This document shows positions 18,535 through 27,623 of a stretch of 64,000 bases of DNA, one piece after another. This stretch comes from Thauera chlorobenzoica (GTDB lineage: Bacteria > Pseudomonadota > Gammaproteobacteria > Burkholderiales > Rhodocyclaceae). The translations under genes were made by a program, and so were the position numbers. Location of the stretch: assembly GCF_001922305.1 (NCBI RefSeq), contig NZ_CP018839.1, positions 2,852,001 through 2,916,000 of the forward strand, read 5' to 3'. Position 1 is the stretch's first letter, and the number at the start of each line of letters is the position of its first letter. The notes under the pieces are model-generated. The model was not told the DNA's origin. It saw nothing but the letters and a program-made list of their open reading frames with translations, and did no database searches.

Positions 18535-21500
18535 TCAAGTCCGGACCGCTTCGAGCAATTCGCGCACCGCCTTCACCCGCTCTTTCAGATCGGGCAGGCC
18601 GGCGCGGCGGATAAGTTTTTCCGGGCCCGCCATCCTGGTGTTGCGGTCCTTCTGGACCAGAAAGATCACCTTCACCGGGTCGATCGGGGCGTCCTTGGCG
18701 AACTGCACGCTGATCTGCGCCTCCGAGGCGTCGAGCTTGTGCACGCCGAAGGCCTTCACCAGCATGCGCAGGCGGTGGGTCTCGATCAGCGCCAGGGTCT
18801 GCGGCGGCAGCTCGCCGAAACGATCGATCAATTCCTCCTGCAAATCGCGCAGCTCGTCCTCGGTGTCGCAGTTGGCCAGGCGCTTGTACAGCGTCAGGCG
18901 CTCCTGCACGTCGGGGCAGTAGTCGGTGGGCAGCAGCGCCGGGGTGTGGAGGTTGATCTCCGACACCACCTCGAGTGGCTGGCTCAGGTCGGGCTCCTTG
19001 CCCGCCTGCAGGTCCTTCACCGCGCGCTTGAGCATCTCGGTGTACAGGCTGAAGCCGACCTGCTGGATTTCGCCGGACTGGTTTTCGCCCAGCACCTCGC
19101 CCGCGCCGCGGATCTCGAGGTCGTGCATCGCGAGGTAGAAGCCGGAGCCGAGCTCGTCCATCATTGCGATCGCTTCGAGGCGCTTCTGCGCCTGCGCCGT
19201 GGGCTTGGCGTGGGCGTCGGTGAGCAGGTAGGCGTAGGCCTGGTGGTGGCTGCGTCCGACCCGGCCGCGCAGCTGGTGGAGCTGGGCGAGGCCGAAGCGG
19301 TCGGCGCGGTGGATGATGATGGTGTTGGCGGTGGGGATGTTGATGCCGGTCTCGATGATCGTCGAGCACAGCAGCAGGTTGGCGCGCTGCTGGGTGAAGT
19401 CGCGCATCACGCGCTCGAGCTCGCGCTCGGGCAGCTGGCCATGGCCGACGACGATGCGCGCCTCGGGCAGCAGCTCCTCGAGCTCATTGCGCATGTTGTC
19501 GATGGTGTCGACCTCGTTGTACAGAAAGTACACCTGGCCGCCGCGCTTGAATTCGCGCAGCACCGCCTCGCGGATGATGCCGCGGCTGGCGCGCTGGACG
19601 AAGGTCTTGATCGCCAGGCGCTTTTGCGGCGCGGTGGCGATCACCGAGAATTCGCGCAGGCCTTCCATCGCCAGGCCGAGCGTGCGCGGGATCGGGGTGG
19701 CGGTCAGGGTCAGGATGTCGACCTCGCTCCTGAGCGCCTTCAGTGCCTCCTTCTGGCGCACGCCGAAGCGATGCTCCTCGTCGATGATGACCAGCCCGAG
19801 GCGCTTGAACACCACGTCCTTCTGCAGCAGGCGGTGGGTGCCGATGATGATGTCGACCTTGCCTTCGCCGAGCAGCTGCAGCGCCTCGGCCTGCTCCTTG
19901 GCGGACTTGAAGCGCGACAGTTCGGCGAGCTTGATCGGCCAGTCGGCGAAGCGGTCGGCGAAGGTCTGGTAGTGCTGCTCGGCGAGCAGGGTGGTCGGGC
20001 ACAGCACCACCACCTGCTTGCCGTCGGCCACCGCGATGAAGGCCGCACGCAGCGCCACTTCGGTCTTGCCGAAGCCGACGTCGCCGCACACCAGGCGGTC
20101 CATCGGCCGCCCCGACTTCATGTCGGTGACGACAGCGTCGATTGCGGCCTGCTGGTCCGGGGTGGTCTCGAAGCCGAAGCCTTCGGTGAAAGCCTCGAGG
20201 TCGTGCTGGCGGAAGTCGAAGCGGTGCCCCGGGCGCGCCGCGCGCTGGGCGTAGAGCGCGAGCAGCTCGGCGGCGGTGTCGCGCACCTGCAGCGCTGCCT
20301 TCTTCTTCGCCTTCTCCCATTGCCCGGAGCCGAGCCGGTGCAAGTCCACGCCTTCCGGGTCGGCACCGGCGTAGCGGGTGATCACGTGCAGCTGCGCCAC
20401 CGGCACGTAGAGCTTGTCGCCGCCGTTGTATTCCAGGTGGAGGAACTCGGTGTCGCCCTCGCCGAGGTTCATGTGGATGAGGCCGAGGTAACGGCCGATG
20501 CCGTGCGACACATGTACCACCGGGTCGCCGAGCTTGAGCTCGGAGAGGTCGCGCAGCCAGCCTTCCATGGTCGCCGCCTTGCGGCTGTCGCGGCGACTGC
20601 GGCTGCGGGCGGTGGCGGCGTAGAGTTCGGCCTCGGTCAGCACCGCCAGCCTGGCCGCCGGCAGCACGAAGCCGCGCGCGAGCGGAGCGATGCCCAGCGC
20701 CACCGGGCTGCCGGTGTTGAGAAAGGCCGCGAAGTCGGTCGTCGGCTCGGGCTTCACGCCGTATTCGGCAAAGAACTCGGCCATCGTTTCGCGCCGGCCG
20801 GGCGAGTCGGCGAGGAGCAGGATGCGGCCGCCGGCCTCGTCGATGAAGCTATCGATGAAGGCCTTGAGCCGGTGCAGCGGGTCGGAGGACTTGCGCTCGA
20901 CGGCGACCTCGGGGGCGGGCAGGGCGAGCGCGGCGGCATCGCGATCGGCGCTGTCCACCGTGCCCGCCGCTTCGCCCGCGGCGGTGCCGCCGCCCGCTCC
21001 GGCGCCGTGCCGGGTGTCGCGCTCGGCGCCGATGTCGAGGCGCGGGCGGCGCTTGAGCGCGATGAAGAAGGCTTCGTCGCTGAGAAACAGCTGTTCGGGC
21101 GGCAGCACCGGGCGGCTGCGGTCGCCTTTGAGCAGGTCGTGGCGCGAGCGGGTGTCGCGCCAGAACTCGGCAATCGCCGCGGGGACGTCGCGGTGCAGCA
21201 ATACCGGGGTGTCGGCGGGCAGGTAGTCGAGCAGGGTCGCGGTATCGTCGAAGAACAGCGGCAGGTAGTACTCGATGCCGGCGGGGGCGATGCCGTTGGA
21301 AATGTCCTTGTAGACCGCCGCGCGTGTCGGGTCGCCTTCGAAGGTCTCGCGGAAGCGGCTGCGAAAGCGGGTGCGCCCGGCTTCGTCGAGGGGGAATTCG
21401 CGCGCCGGCAGCAGGCGGATTTCCTTCGTCGGGTAGACGGTGCGCTGGGTATCGGGGTCGAAAGTCCTGATGCTCTCGACTTCGTCGTCGAACAGGTCGA

Positions 21501-22065
21501 TGCGGAAAGGCAGTGGCGAGCCCATCGGGAACAGGTCGACGAGGCCGCCGCGCACCGAGAATTCGCCGGGGCTGACCACCTGGGTGACGTGGGCGTAGCC
21601 AGCGAGTGCCATCTGCGCCTTGAACTGCTCGCCATCCAGCCGCTCGCCCTGCTTGAGGAAGAAGGTGTAGGCGGCGAGATAGCTCGGCGGCGCCATCCGG
21701 TAGAGCGCGGTCGAGGCCGGTACCAGCACGACATCGGCTTCGCCGCGGCTCAGCGCGTACAGCGTCGCCAGGCGCTCGGAGATCAGGTCCTGGTGCGGGG
21801 AGAAGCTGTCGTAGGGCAGGGTTTCCCAGTCCGGCAGCAGGTGCAGGCGCAAGGCCGGTGCGACCCAGGCGATTTCATCCACCAGGCGCTGGGCATCGAG
21901 CGGGTTGGCGGTGACCACCAGCAGCATCCGCCCGCGGGCGGCGAGCTGGGCGATCGCCAACGCGTCGGCAGAGCCGGCCAGCGGCGGTAGCTCGAGGCAG
22001 GCGCCGGGCTTGGGCAGGGGCAGGGTGGCGAGGTGGACGAGGAGGGCGTCGAGCGGGCTTGGCAT
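18535..22065 (-). CDS. mfd: transcription-repair coupling factor
   Basis: At 1176 residues it has the usual Mfd length. N-terminal UvrB-homology modules (including LPDWETLPYDSFSPHQDLIS) are followed by the RNA-polymerase interaction region (KLYVPVAQLHVITRYAG), the superfamily 2 translocase with Walker A (CGDVGFGKTEVALRAAF) and DEEH box (IIDEEHRFGVRQKE), and the C-terminal TRCF domain. Mfd removes RNA polymerase stalled at DNA lesions and recruits UvrA. It follows amrS after 163 bp in the same direction. The start MPSPLDALLVHLATLPLP is typical for relatives. Confidence 0.97.
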   Translation of the reverse strand: MPSPLDALLVHLATLPLPKPGACLELPPLAGSADALAIAQLAARGRMLLVVTANPLDAQRLVDEIAWVAPALRLHLLPDWETLPYDSFSPHQDLISERLATLYALSRGEADVVLVPASTALYRMAPPSYLAAYTFFLKQGERLDGEQFKAQMALAGYAHVTQVVSPGEFSVRGGLVDLFPMGSPLPFRIDLFDDEVESIRTFDPDTQRTVYPTKEIRLLPAREFPLDEAGRTRFRSRFRETFEGDPTRAAVYKDISNGIAPAGIEYYLPLFFDDTATLLDYLPADTPVLLHRDVPAAIAEFWRDTRSRHDLLKGDRSRPVLPPEQLFLSDEAFFIALKRRPRLDIGAERDTRHGAGAGGGTAAGEAAGTVDSADRDAAALALPAPEVAVERKSSDPLHRLKAFIDSFIDEAGGRILLLADSPGRRETMAEFFAEYGVKPEPTTDFAAFLNTGSPVALGIAPLARGFVLPAARLAVLTEAELYAATARSRSRRDSRKAATMEGWLRDLSELKLGDPVVHVSHGIGRYLGLIHMNLGEGDTEFLHLEYNGGDKLYVPVAQLHVITRYAGADPEGVDLHRLGSGQWEKAKKKAALQVRDTAAELLALYAQRAARPGHRFDFRQHDLEAFTEGFGFETTPDQQAAIDAVVTDMKSGRPMDRLVCGDVGFGKTEVALRAAFIAVADGKQVVVLCPTTLLAEQHYQTFADRFADWPIKLAELSRFKSAKEQAEALQLLGEGKVDIIIGTHRLLQKDVVFKRLGLVIIDEEHRFGVRQKEALKALRSEVDILTLTATPIPRTLGLAMEGLREFSVIATAPQKRLAIKTFVQRASRGIIREAVLREFKRGGQVYFLYNEVDTIDNMRNELEELLPEARIVVGHGQLPERELERVMRDFTQQRANLLLCSTIIETGINIPTANTIIIHRADRFGLAQLHQLRGRVGRSHHQAYAYLLTDAHAKPTAQAQKRLEAIAMMDELGSGFYLAMHDLEIRGAGEVLGENQSGEIQQVGFSLYTEMLKRAVKDLQAGKEPDLSQPLEVVSEINLHTPALLPTDYCPDVQERLTLYKRLANCDTEDELRDLQEELIDRFGELPPQTLALIETHRLRMLVKAFGVHKLDASEAQISVQFAKDAPIDPVKVIFLVQKDRNTRMAGPEKLIRRAGLPDLKERVKAVRELLEAVRT

Positions 22066-22228
22066 CGGGGGAGTTCATCTGCGGCAAGAGGGCGTTCGCC
22101 CGCGGCGCGGGGCTGCGGCGAGGAGCGCAATTATCCCGCAAACCGCGCCTGCGCGCCCTTCGCCACGCGAGGATCGCGGCAATCGAAGCGGCAGCGCGGT
22201 TGTTGCCGCGGCAAGGCTGGGGGGGAAT

Positions 22229-23350
22229 TCAGGGGCGACGGTGGATCGCGACCGGAATCCGGCGCGCGCCGAAGGCCTTGTCCACCGCTGCGCCGACTGC
22301 GCCGTAGCGCCCCGCGAGTACGGTGCCGCAGTGCGGGCAGGCACCCCGGGCGTCGAGCCGGTAACTGCGGATCTCGTACCAGTCGCGCACGATCAGGGCT
22401 TCACCGCAGCCGGTGCAGCGGGTGGTGTCGCCGTCGATGTCGTGCACGTTGCCGGTGTAGACGTGCTGCAGGCCGCTATCGAGGGCGATGCGCCGCGCGC
22501 GACGCAAGGTGTCCGGTGGGGTGGGCGGAAGGTCGTCCATCTTGAAATCCGGATGGAAGGCGCTGAAGTGCAGCGGTACGTCGGCGCCGAGTTCCCTGCG
22601 CACCCAGTTGGACAAGGCAGTGAGTTCTTCGTCCGAGTCGTTGTGGCCGGGAATCAGCAAGGTGGTGAGCTCGACCCACACATCGGTTTCGTGCCGCAGC
22701 CAGCACAGGGTGTCGAGCACCGGCTGCAGGTGGGCGCCACACAGCTTGACGTAGAAGTCGTCGGTGAACCCCTTCAGGTCGACGTTGGCCGCATCCATCC
22801 GCGAAAAGAAGTCCCTGCGTGCCAGCTCGGTGATGTAGCCGGCGGTGACCGCGACCGTCTTCAGGCCGGCGGCGTGGCAGGCGTCGGCGACATCGATCGC
22901 ATACTCGGCGAAGATCACCGGGTCGTTGTAGGTGAAGGCGACGCTGTGGCAGCCCCAGTGCTGTGCGGTGGCGGCGATTTCCTGTGGCGAGGCGGCGTCC
23001 ATCAGCGTGTCGATATCGCGCGACTTGGAGATGTCCCAGTTCTGGCAGAACTTGCACGCCAGATTGCAGCCGGCGGTGCCGAAGGAGAGGACGCTGCTGC
23101 CGGGGTAGAAGTGGTTCAGCGGTTTCTTCTCGATCGGGTCGATGCAGAACCCCGAGCTGCGCCCGTAGGTGGTCAGCAGCATGTCCTCGCCTTCGCGCAT
23201 GCGCACGAAGCAGGCGCCGCGCTGGCCGGGATGCAGCTTGCAGTAGCGCGGGCACAGGTCGCACTGGTAGCGGCCGTCGTCGAGCGCATGCCAGTAGCGG
23301 GCGGGATGGCGGCTGCCGGTGTCGGCGGTCGGCGAGGGGGAAGTCTTCAT
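22229..23350 (-). CDS. amrS: AmmeMemoRadiSam system radical SAM enzyme
   Basis: A 373-residue radical SAM protein. The cluster motif is GCNLACKFCQNWDIS, preceded by a family-specific cysteine stretch, CDLCPRYCKLHPGQRGACFVR, and followed by a C-terminal CTGCG...CPHCG zinc-ribbon-like tail. Sequence and order match the AmrS family (PflA-like), always found with MEMO and AMMECR1 homologues. The substrate is not established. It is the last gene of the amrB-amrA-amrS run, 43 bp after amrA. Confidence 0.93.
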   Translation of the reverse strand: MKTSPSPTADTGSRHPARYWHALDDGRYQCDLCPRYCKLHPGQRGACFVRMREGEDMLLTTYGRSSGFCIDPIEKKPLNHFYPGSSVLSFGTAGCNLACKFCQNWDISKSRDIDTLMDAASPQEIAATAQHWGCHSVAFTYNDPVIFAEYAIDVADACHAAGLKTVAVTAGYITELARRDFFSRMDAANVDLKGFTDDFYVKLCGAHLQPVLDTLCWLRHETDVWVELTTLLIPGHNDSDEELTALSNWVRRELGADVPLHFSAFHPDFKMDDLPPTPPDTLRRARRIALDSGLQHVYTGNVHDIDGDTTRCTGCGEALIVRDWYEIRSYRLDARGACPHCGTVLAGRYGAVGAAVDKAFGARRIPVAIHRRP

Positions 23351-23393
23351 GGACGGTCGCTCCGGCTCGGGTGGGCGCAGGCGGGAAGGGCGC

Positions 23394-23960
23394 TCAGGAA
23401 TGGGCCTGTTCGCTCTCCTTCCATTTCTGCACGTGGTAGCGGGCGGCCATCAGTTCCACCACCTCGCGGTTGGTGGGCAGGCCGGCCTTGTGCTTGAGCG
23501 CGTTGAGGAAGGCGCGCGGCTCGGGAAGCTGTTCCCACACCTGGGGCAGGAAGGTGGCGCTGCTGCAGCCCGAGAACAGGATCAGGCCGTCTTCGAAGGG
23601 GCGCAGCTGAGCGAGCAGTTCTTCTTCACCGAAAAAGTCGATGAACTCGGGCTCGGACAGCACCGAGACTTCGATCGCAATGCCGTCGAGCTCCTCGCCG
23701 GTGAGGGGCGGAAAGCGTGAATCCTTGCTCGCCGCGGCAATGGCGTTGGTCATCACGTCCTCTCCCAGCGGGTGCGAGCGCCGCAGGCTGCCGATGCAGC
23801 CGCGCAGCTGGCCGTCCCGGAGCAGGGTGATGAAGGAAGCGCCGCGCTCATGCAGGCGGGTGTCGTCCGGCACCTCGGGAGCGGGGGCGAGCCCGAGACG
23901 GTGGGCAATCGCCGCGCGGGCGAGCTTGAGCAGGATGGGGCCGAGGTCAGTGTCGGGCAT
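23394..23960 (-). CDS. amrA: AmmeMemoRadiSam system protein A (AMMECR1 domain)
   Basis: A 188-residue protein starting MPDTDLGPILLKLARAAI. It consists of one AMMECR1 domain, recognised from LRGCIGSLRRSHPLGEDVMTNAIAAA, the hallmark LRGCIG segment, and from EVSVLSEPEFIDFF. Human AMMECR1 is a homologue; the biochemical function is unresolved, and the conserved cysteine of LRGCIG is a candidate active residue. The start at 23960 overlaps the end of amrB by 14 bp, which supports coupled expression; a longer in-frame version to 24023 would overlap far more. Confidence 0.92.
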   Translation of the reverse strand: MPDTDLGPILLKLARAAIAHRLGLAPAPEVPDDTRLHERGASFITLLRDGQLRGCIGSLRRSHPLGEDVMTNAIAAASKDSRFPPLTGEELDGIAIEVSVLSEPEFIDFFGEEELLAQLRPFEDGLILFSGCSSATFLPQVWEQLPEPRAFLNALKHKAGLPTNREVVELMAARYHVQKWKESEQAHS

Positions 23961-24771
23961 GGTTGGGGTGCTCCGTGTCGGAAAAGGCGATGCTGGTGTA
24001 GCCGACCACCCGCGTCCGGTCACCGGCGGTATCGCCGGAATTGCGCAGGTCGAGCAGCTGGGGTTGAAGGTGATGGCGGCGAGCAGCGAGGACCAGGCCG
24101 TTGATTGGGGTGGCGCCGCACGCCTGCTCGTGATCGATGCCGTCGTGCAGGGTAAGGACTGCTTCGACGGTGGCCCGGTCGGTCCACTGGGCCTCGCGGT
24201 AAGGATGGTAATGAGACAGGTCGGAGCTGACGACGATCAGGGTTTCCGGCCCGCCCCACAGCGCCTCGAGCAGTTCTGCAACCGCCGCTGCGGGGGCGTC
24301 GCCGACCAGCAGCGGGACGATCTCGAAGCGTTCGAGCACCACCTGGAGGAAGGGGAGCTGGACTTCCAGGCAGTGCTCGAGGGCGTGGGGGCGGTCATCG
24401 ACCTGCACATCCGGCCTGGCCTGCAGCGCCAGCCAGTCCGCCTGCGACAGGGACACTTCCCCCAGCGGCGTGGCAAAAGTCTGAGCCGCGGGCAGGGCGA
24501 AGCCGCGCACCGCCATCCGATGGGTGGGGCCGAGCAGCACCACCCGCCGGATGCGCTCGCGCAGCGGCGCGAGCAGGCTGTAGGCGCTCGCCGCGACCGG
24601 CCCCGAGTAGATGTAGCCGGCATGGGGGACGATGACGGCCTTGGGCATCGGCGCGGCTTCGAGCGGGACTGCGGTGGCCAGCAGCTCGGCGAGCTGGGTG
24701 CGCAGCACGCGCTCGTCGTGCGGATAGAACAAGCCGGCAACCGCGGCCGGGCGAATCGAAGCGGCAGCCAT
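23947..24771 (-). CDS. amrB: AmmeMemoRadiSam system protein B (MEMO1 family)
   Basis: A 274-residue protein of the MEMO family, which shares the fold of class III extradiol dioxygenases (LigB). Seen are VIVPHAGYIYSGPVAASAY, GPTHRM, EHCLEVQLPFLQ and VVSSDLSHYHPY, which contain the His and Cys residues that bind metal in MEMO1. The role is unknown, though an iron-linked redox function has been proposed for the human protein. It is the first gene of amrB-amrA-amrS. Start at 24771 gives MAAASIRPAAVAGLFYP, matching the family N-terminus. Confidence 0.93.
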   Translation of the reverse strand: MAAASIRPAAVAGLFYPHDERVLRTQLAELLATAVPLEAAPMPKAVIVPHAGYIYSGPVAASAYSLLAPLRERIRRVVLLGPTHRMAVRGFALPAAQTFATPLGEVSLSQADWLALQARPDVQVDDRPHALEHCLEVQLPFLQVVLERFEIVPLLVGDAPAAAVAELLEALWGGPETLIVVSSDLSHYHPYREAQWTDRATVEAVLTLHDGIDHEQACGATPINGLVLAARRHHLQPQLLDLRNSGDTAGDRTRVVGYTSIAFSDTEHPNHARH

Positions 24772-24816
24772 GTGTGCAATTCCTGCCTTCAAGTCTTCGG
24801 GGGAAACGACGATGCA

Positions 24817-24822
24817 ATTATA
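24817..24822 (-). promoter_or_regulatory. putative -10 box for the amrB operon
   Basis: TATAAT on the minus strand lies about 45 bases before the amrB ATG. The -35 region at the expected distance is weak (CCTGCA), so strength is uncertain. Confidence 0.45.
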
Positions 24823-24939
24823 GGATGCCGCTTGCGCGATGCAGGTTCCGCGTCGGGGCGCCATTGTACGCGGTGCTGCAGGGCGAAGCGGTGCCCCCTG
24901 ATGCAGCCGGACCTGCGCCGGGAGAGGCCGTGCGGGGAA

Positions 24940-24969
24940 CTGACGCGGCGCTCGCTCCCCGGCTAGAAT
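24940..24969 (+). promoter_or_regulatory. putative ispD promoter with start site at the ATG
   Basis: CTGACG at 24940-24945 and TAGAAT at 24964-24969 are spaced 18 bp. Only six bases separate the -10 box from the ispD ATG, so a transcript starting at the normal distance would be leaderless or nearly so. No Shine-Dalgarno sequence precedes the ATG, which agrees. Confidence 0.45.
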
Positions 24970-24975
24970 CGGGCC

Positions 24976-25677
24976 ATGCAGACCTTCCATCCTCGTCACT
25001 TCGCCATCGTCCCGGCGGCCGGCAGCGGTTCGCGCATGGGGGCGGTGCGCCCCAAGCAGTATCTGCCGCTGCTCGGGCGGCCGTTGATCCACCATGCCCT
25101 TGCCACGCTGTGCGCTGCGCCGGCGATCGACAAGGTCTTCGTCGTGCTCTCGGTCGATGATGCCGAGTGGGCGCGACACGACTGGAGCGCGCTCGGCTCC
25201 AAGCTGGTGCCGCTGTTCTGCGGCGGGGCGACGCGCGCCGACAGCGTGCTCGGTGGCCTGCGGGCGATCGCCGACGAAGCGGCGCAGAGCGACTGGGTGC
25301 TGGTGCACGATGCAGCCCGCCCCTGCCTGGCATCCTGGCACATCGACAAGCTGATCCGCGAGCTGGCTGGCGAGGAGGTCGGCGGACTGCTCGCGGTACC
25401 GGTTGCCGATACCCTCAAGCGCGCCGACGAACAGCGCCATGTCGTCGAAACCGTGGCGCGCGACAGCCTGTGGCAGGCGCAGACGCCGCAGATGTTCCGC
25501 TACGTGATGCTGCGCCGTGCGCTCGAAACCGCCCGCGAAGTCACCGACGAAGCCAGTGCGATCGAGATGGCGGGGCTGCGTCCGCGCCTGGTGCAGGGCG
25601 ATGCGACCAACCTGAAAGTGACCTATCCGCTCGATCTTCACCTGGCCGAGTGGATCCTGCACAACCGCCGGGGCTGA
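24976..25677 (+). CDS. ispD: 2-C-methyl-D-erythritol 4-phosphate cytidylyltransferase
   Basis: A 233-residue nucleotidyltransferase of the non-mevalonate isoprenoid pathway, joining CTP and methylerythritol phosphate. The N-terminal [20 protein letters not shown] is the diagnostic CTP-binding loop, with [11 protein letters not shown] near residue 110 and [10 protein letters not shown] near 195. The length suits IspD. It is followed 4 bp later by ispF, the common proteobacterial order, and then by thpR. Confidence 0.97.
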   Translation: MQTFHPRHFAIVPAAGSGSRMGAVRPKQYLPLLGRPLIHHALATLCAAPAIDKVFVVLSVDDAEWARHDWSALGSKLVPLFCGGATRADSVLGGLRAIADEAAQSDWVLVHDAARPCLASWHIDKLIRELAGEEVGGLLAVPVADTLKRADEQRHVVETVARDSLWQAQTPQMFRYVMLRRALETAREVTDEASAIEMAGLRPRLVQGDATNLKVTYPLDLHLAEWILHNRRG

Positions 25678-25681
25678 ACCC

Positions 25682-26176
25682 ATGAACTTTCCTTTCCGCA
25701 TTGGCCAGGGCTTCGATGTCCATGCCCTGGTTCCGGGGCGCCCGCTGATCATCGGCGGAGTGACGATTCCCTTCGCCTACGGTCTGCTCGGTCATTCCGA
25801 CGCCGACGTGCTGTTGCATGCGCTCACCGATGCCCTGCTCGGTGCAGCCGGCCTGGGTGACATCGGCCGCCTTTTTCCCGACACCGATCCCGCCCATGCC
25901 GGAGCGGACAGCCGGGTGCTGCTGCGCGAAGCCTTTGCCCGCGTGCGCGCGGCCGGCTGGGCGGTCGTCAATATCGACGCCACGGTGATCTGCCAGGCGC
26001 CGCGCATCCTGCCGCACGCGGCGGAAATGGCGGCCAACATCGCGGCCGACCTCGGAATCGATGCCGCAGCGGTGAACATCAAGGGCAAGACAACCGAGAA
26101 GCTCGGCTTTACCGGCCGTGGTGAAGGCATCGCGGCCCAGGTGGTCGCCATGCTTGGATGCACGGGTGAGCCTTGA
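25682..26176 (+). CDS. ispF: 2-C-methyl-D-erythritol 2,4-cyclodiphosphate synthase
   Basis: A 164-residue zinc enzyme two steps after IspD in the same pathway. [11 protein letters not shown] at the N-terminus supplies Asp and His metal ligands, [26 protein letters not shown] carries the next signature, and [18 protein letters not shown] is the conserved C-terminal substrate-binding stretch. It follows ispD almost directly, and its stop overlaps an upstream candidate start of thpR, so the three are likely one operon. Confidence 0.97.
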   Translation: MNFPFRIGQGFDVHALVPGRPLIIGGVTIPFAYGLLGHSDADVLLHALTDALLGAAGLGDIGRLFPDTDPAHAGADSRVLLREAFARVRAAGWAVVNIDATVICQAPRILPHAAEMAANIAADLGIDAAAVNIKGKTTEKLGFTGRGEGIAAQVVAMLGCTGEP

Positions 26177-26187
26177 ACGGACAGACG

Positions 26188-26745
26188 ATGCCCGAGGCGC
26201 TTCTGCTTCCGCCCGTCCCGGCCCGTCGGCGGGTGTTCTTTGCGCTGTGGCCCGATCACGCGACCGCGGGGGTATTGCACAGCAGGGCGCAGGCGCTGTG
26301 GACGGCCTGCGGCGGGCGCTTGATGCGCCGCGATACCTTGCACCTGACGCTGGCCTTTCTGGGCGAAATTCCCGGTGCGGCGCTCGATCGGCTGCCGCGG
26401 GTGGCGGCGCAGCTCGAAGGCACGCCATTTACCCTGGAACTGGACCGGGTGGGGAGTTGGCACGGTCACCGCATCGTGTGGCTGGCGCCGAAAAATATCC
26501 CGCCCGCGCTGACGGCGCTGGTCGGGAGGCTCGGTTCGGCCCTGAACGCGGAAGGTTTCGAACTCGAAGCGCGCCCCTTTTCACCCCATGTCACCCTGGT
26601 GCGCAATGCCCGTGGCGCACCGCCGGCCACCGAAGCGGAGGCGGTGCACTGGCCCGTTGCCGCCTTTTCCCTGCTGGAGTCGGTCCACCGTTCGGGGGTG
26701 GCTGCTTATCGCCTGCTGGGGACTTGGCCGCTGGCCGGGGAATGA
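26188..26745 (+). CDS. thpR: RNA 2',3'-cyclic phosphodiesterase
   Basis: About 185 residues from MPEALLLPPVPARRR. It has the two HxTx motifs of the 2H phosphoesterase family, HLTLAFLGE near residue 52 and HVTLVRNAR near 134, as in ThpR/LigT, which acts on RNA 2',3'-cyclic phosphates. An in-frame TTG at 26173 overlapping the ispF stop is a possible alternative start. Its presence behind ispDF is not known to have a functional meaning. Confidence 0.9.
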   Translation: MPEALLLPPVPARRRVFFALWPDHATAGVLHSRAQALWTACGGRLMRRDTLHLTLAFLGEIPGAALDRLPRVAAQLEGTPFTLELDRVGSWHGHRIVWLAPKNIPPALTALVGRLGSALNAEGFELEARPFSPHVTLVRNARGAPPATEAEAVHWPVAAFSLLESVHRSGVAAYRLLGTWPLAGE

Positions 26746-26800
26746 ACCCCGGGCGGAAAAGACTCCGAAGCGTCGCGCCCCAGACGGTGCAAAAGGAAAA

Positions 26801-26819
26801 CGGGGCGCACAGCGCCCCG
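26801..26819. terminator. hairpin between thpR and the host-attachment gene
   Basis: CGGGGCG-CACAG-CGCCCCG is a perfect 7-bp stem. The A-rich stretch on its left becomes a T-rich tail on the minus strand, so it would stop minus transcription best, but it may act both ways between the convergent genes. Confidence 0.55.
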
Positions 26820-26941
26820 TCCATTCTGGGCGTGTTCTGCGAACCGCCCGGTCTCCTGCGCGGAGACATCATTGTCGTGAAAGTGCTTCCATCAGAGAGA
26901 GGAATGCATCCTGGTCGATAGAGTCAAACACACCCTCCTGC

Positions 26942-26962
26942 AAAAAGGGCTGCCACGGCCCT
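26942..26962 (-). terminator. rho-independent terminator of the host-attachment gene
   Basis: On the minus strand AGGGC-N7-GCCCT is followed by TTTT, 16 bp after the stop codon of the gene at 26978. Confidence 0.65.
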
Positions 26963-26977
26963 GGATCATCACATGGC

Positions 26978-27418
26978 TCAGAGCAGGATTGCCGACCCGA
27001 GCCGAGCGCCGAGTTCGTTCTCTGGGGTCTTGGTGTAGTCCTTTTCGAAACGGTCGGTGATCAACTGCGCAGTTGGCCCGTCGATGACCGTGTTCAGCAT
27101 GCCCATGAAGGCGGGCGGAGCGACCAGGATCGCACGCCTGAACGCATTGGCCGCACGTCCCTGGTACAGCTCCTGGGCGATCTGGTGGGCGAATACCTTG
27201 GCTTCATGGTGCTTGGGCAGCGTCTGGGGCTGCATCGATCCGCCCCCCGAACCGTTCGCTGCCATGGCGCCAGATCGGTCGGTGACGAGGTCGGCATTTT
27301 TCTGTCTGCTCTCGGGATGGATCAGTTCCTTCACCAGCGTCAGCCCCTTGTTGGGGCCGAGGTTCGCGTAGAGCTTCGCCAGGCTGGCGTTGGCAACCAG
27401 AATCCAGGTTATGGCCAT
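26978..27418 (-). CDS. host-attachment family protein (bacterial eRF1-like, baeRF)
   Basis: A 146-residue protein starting MAITWILVANASLAKLY with a strong GGAGGG ribosome-binding site. The N-terminal WILVANASLAKLY, central KHHEAKVFAHQIAQEL and C-terminal APPAFMGMLN and KDYTKTPENEL segments identify the 'protein required for attachment to host cells' family, which comparative work links to archaeal/eukaryotic release factor 1 domains (baeRF). The family name comes from Agrobacterium-like bacteria; a ribosome-related role is the newer idea and is not proven. It stands alone with its own terminator. Confidence 0.82.
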   Translation of the reverse strand: MAITWILVANASLAKLYANLGPNKGLTLVKELIHPESRQKNADLVTDRSGAMAANGSGGGSMQPQTLPKHHEAKVFAHQIAQELYQGRAANAFRRAILVAPPAFMGMLNTVIDGPTAQLITDRFEKDYTKTPENELGARLGSAILL

Positions 27419-27623
27419 GTGACACCCTCCATTGCTAGAAAAACCGCACTACCACGACGGGTATGGCGTGGGTGTGGTGGAAGCAGCTGCACTTTCAGCT
27501 TAGCCATTCCCCCGCACTCTGCCAATTGCAATTGTTGCCGCATGGTGAGATTTGTTTTTGCTGGCCGGGAATACAACCGACGGGAAAACCAGAAAATTCC
27601 CGTCGGCAGGCGCCTGGGGGCGT

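Noticed and set aside
18520..21990. A long plus-strand open frame opposite mfd
   Set aside because: The minus strand carries complete mfd with all motifs; the plus frame is a compositional shadow with the same antisense amino-acid bias.
22204..22215. Palindrome TTGCCGCGGCAA between amrS and mfd
   Set aside because: Short GC-rich palindromes are expected by chance in this composition and it has no partner sites.
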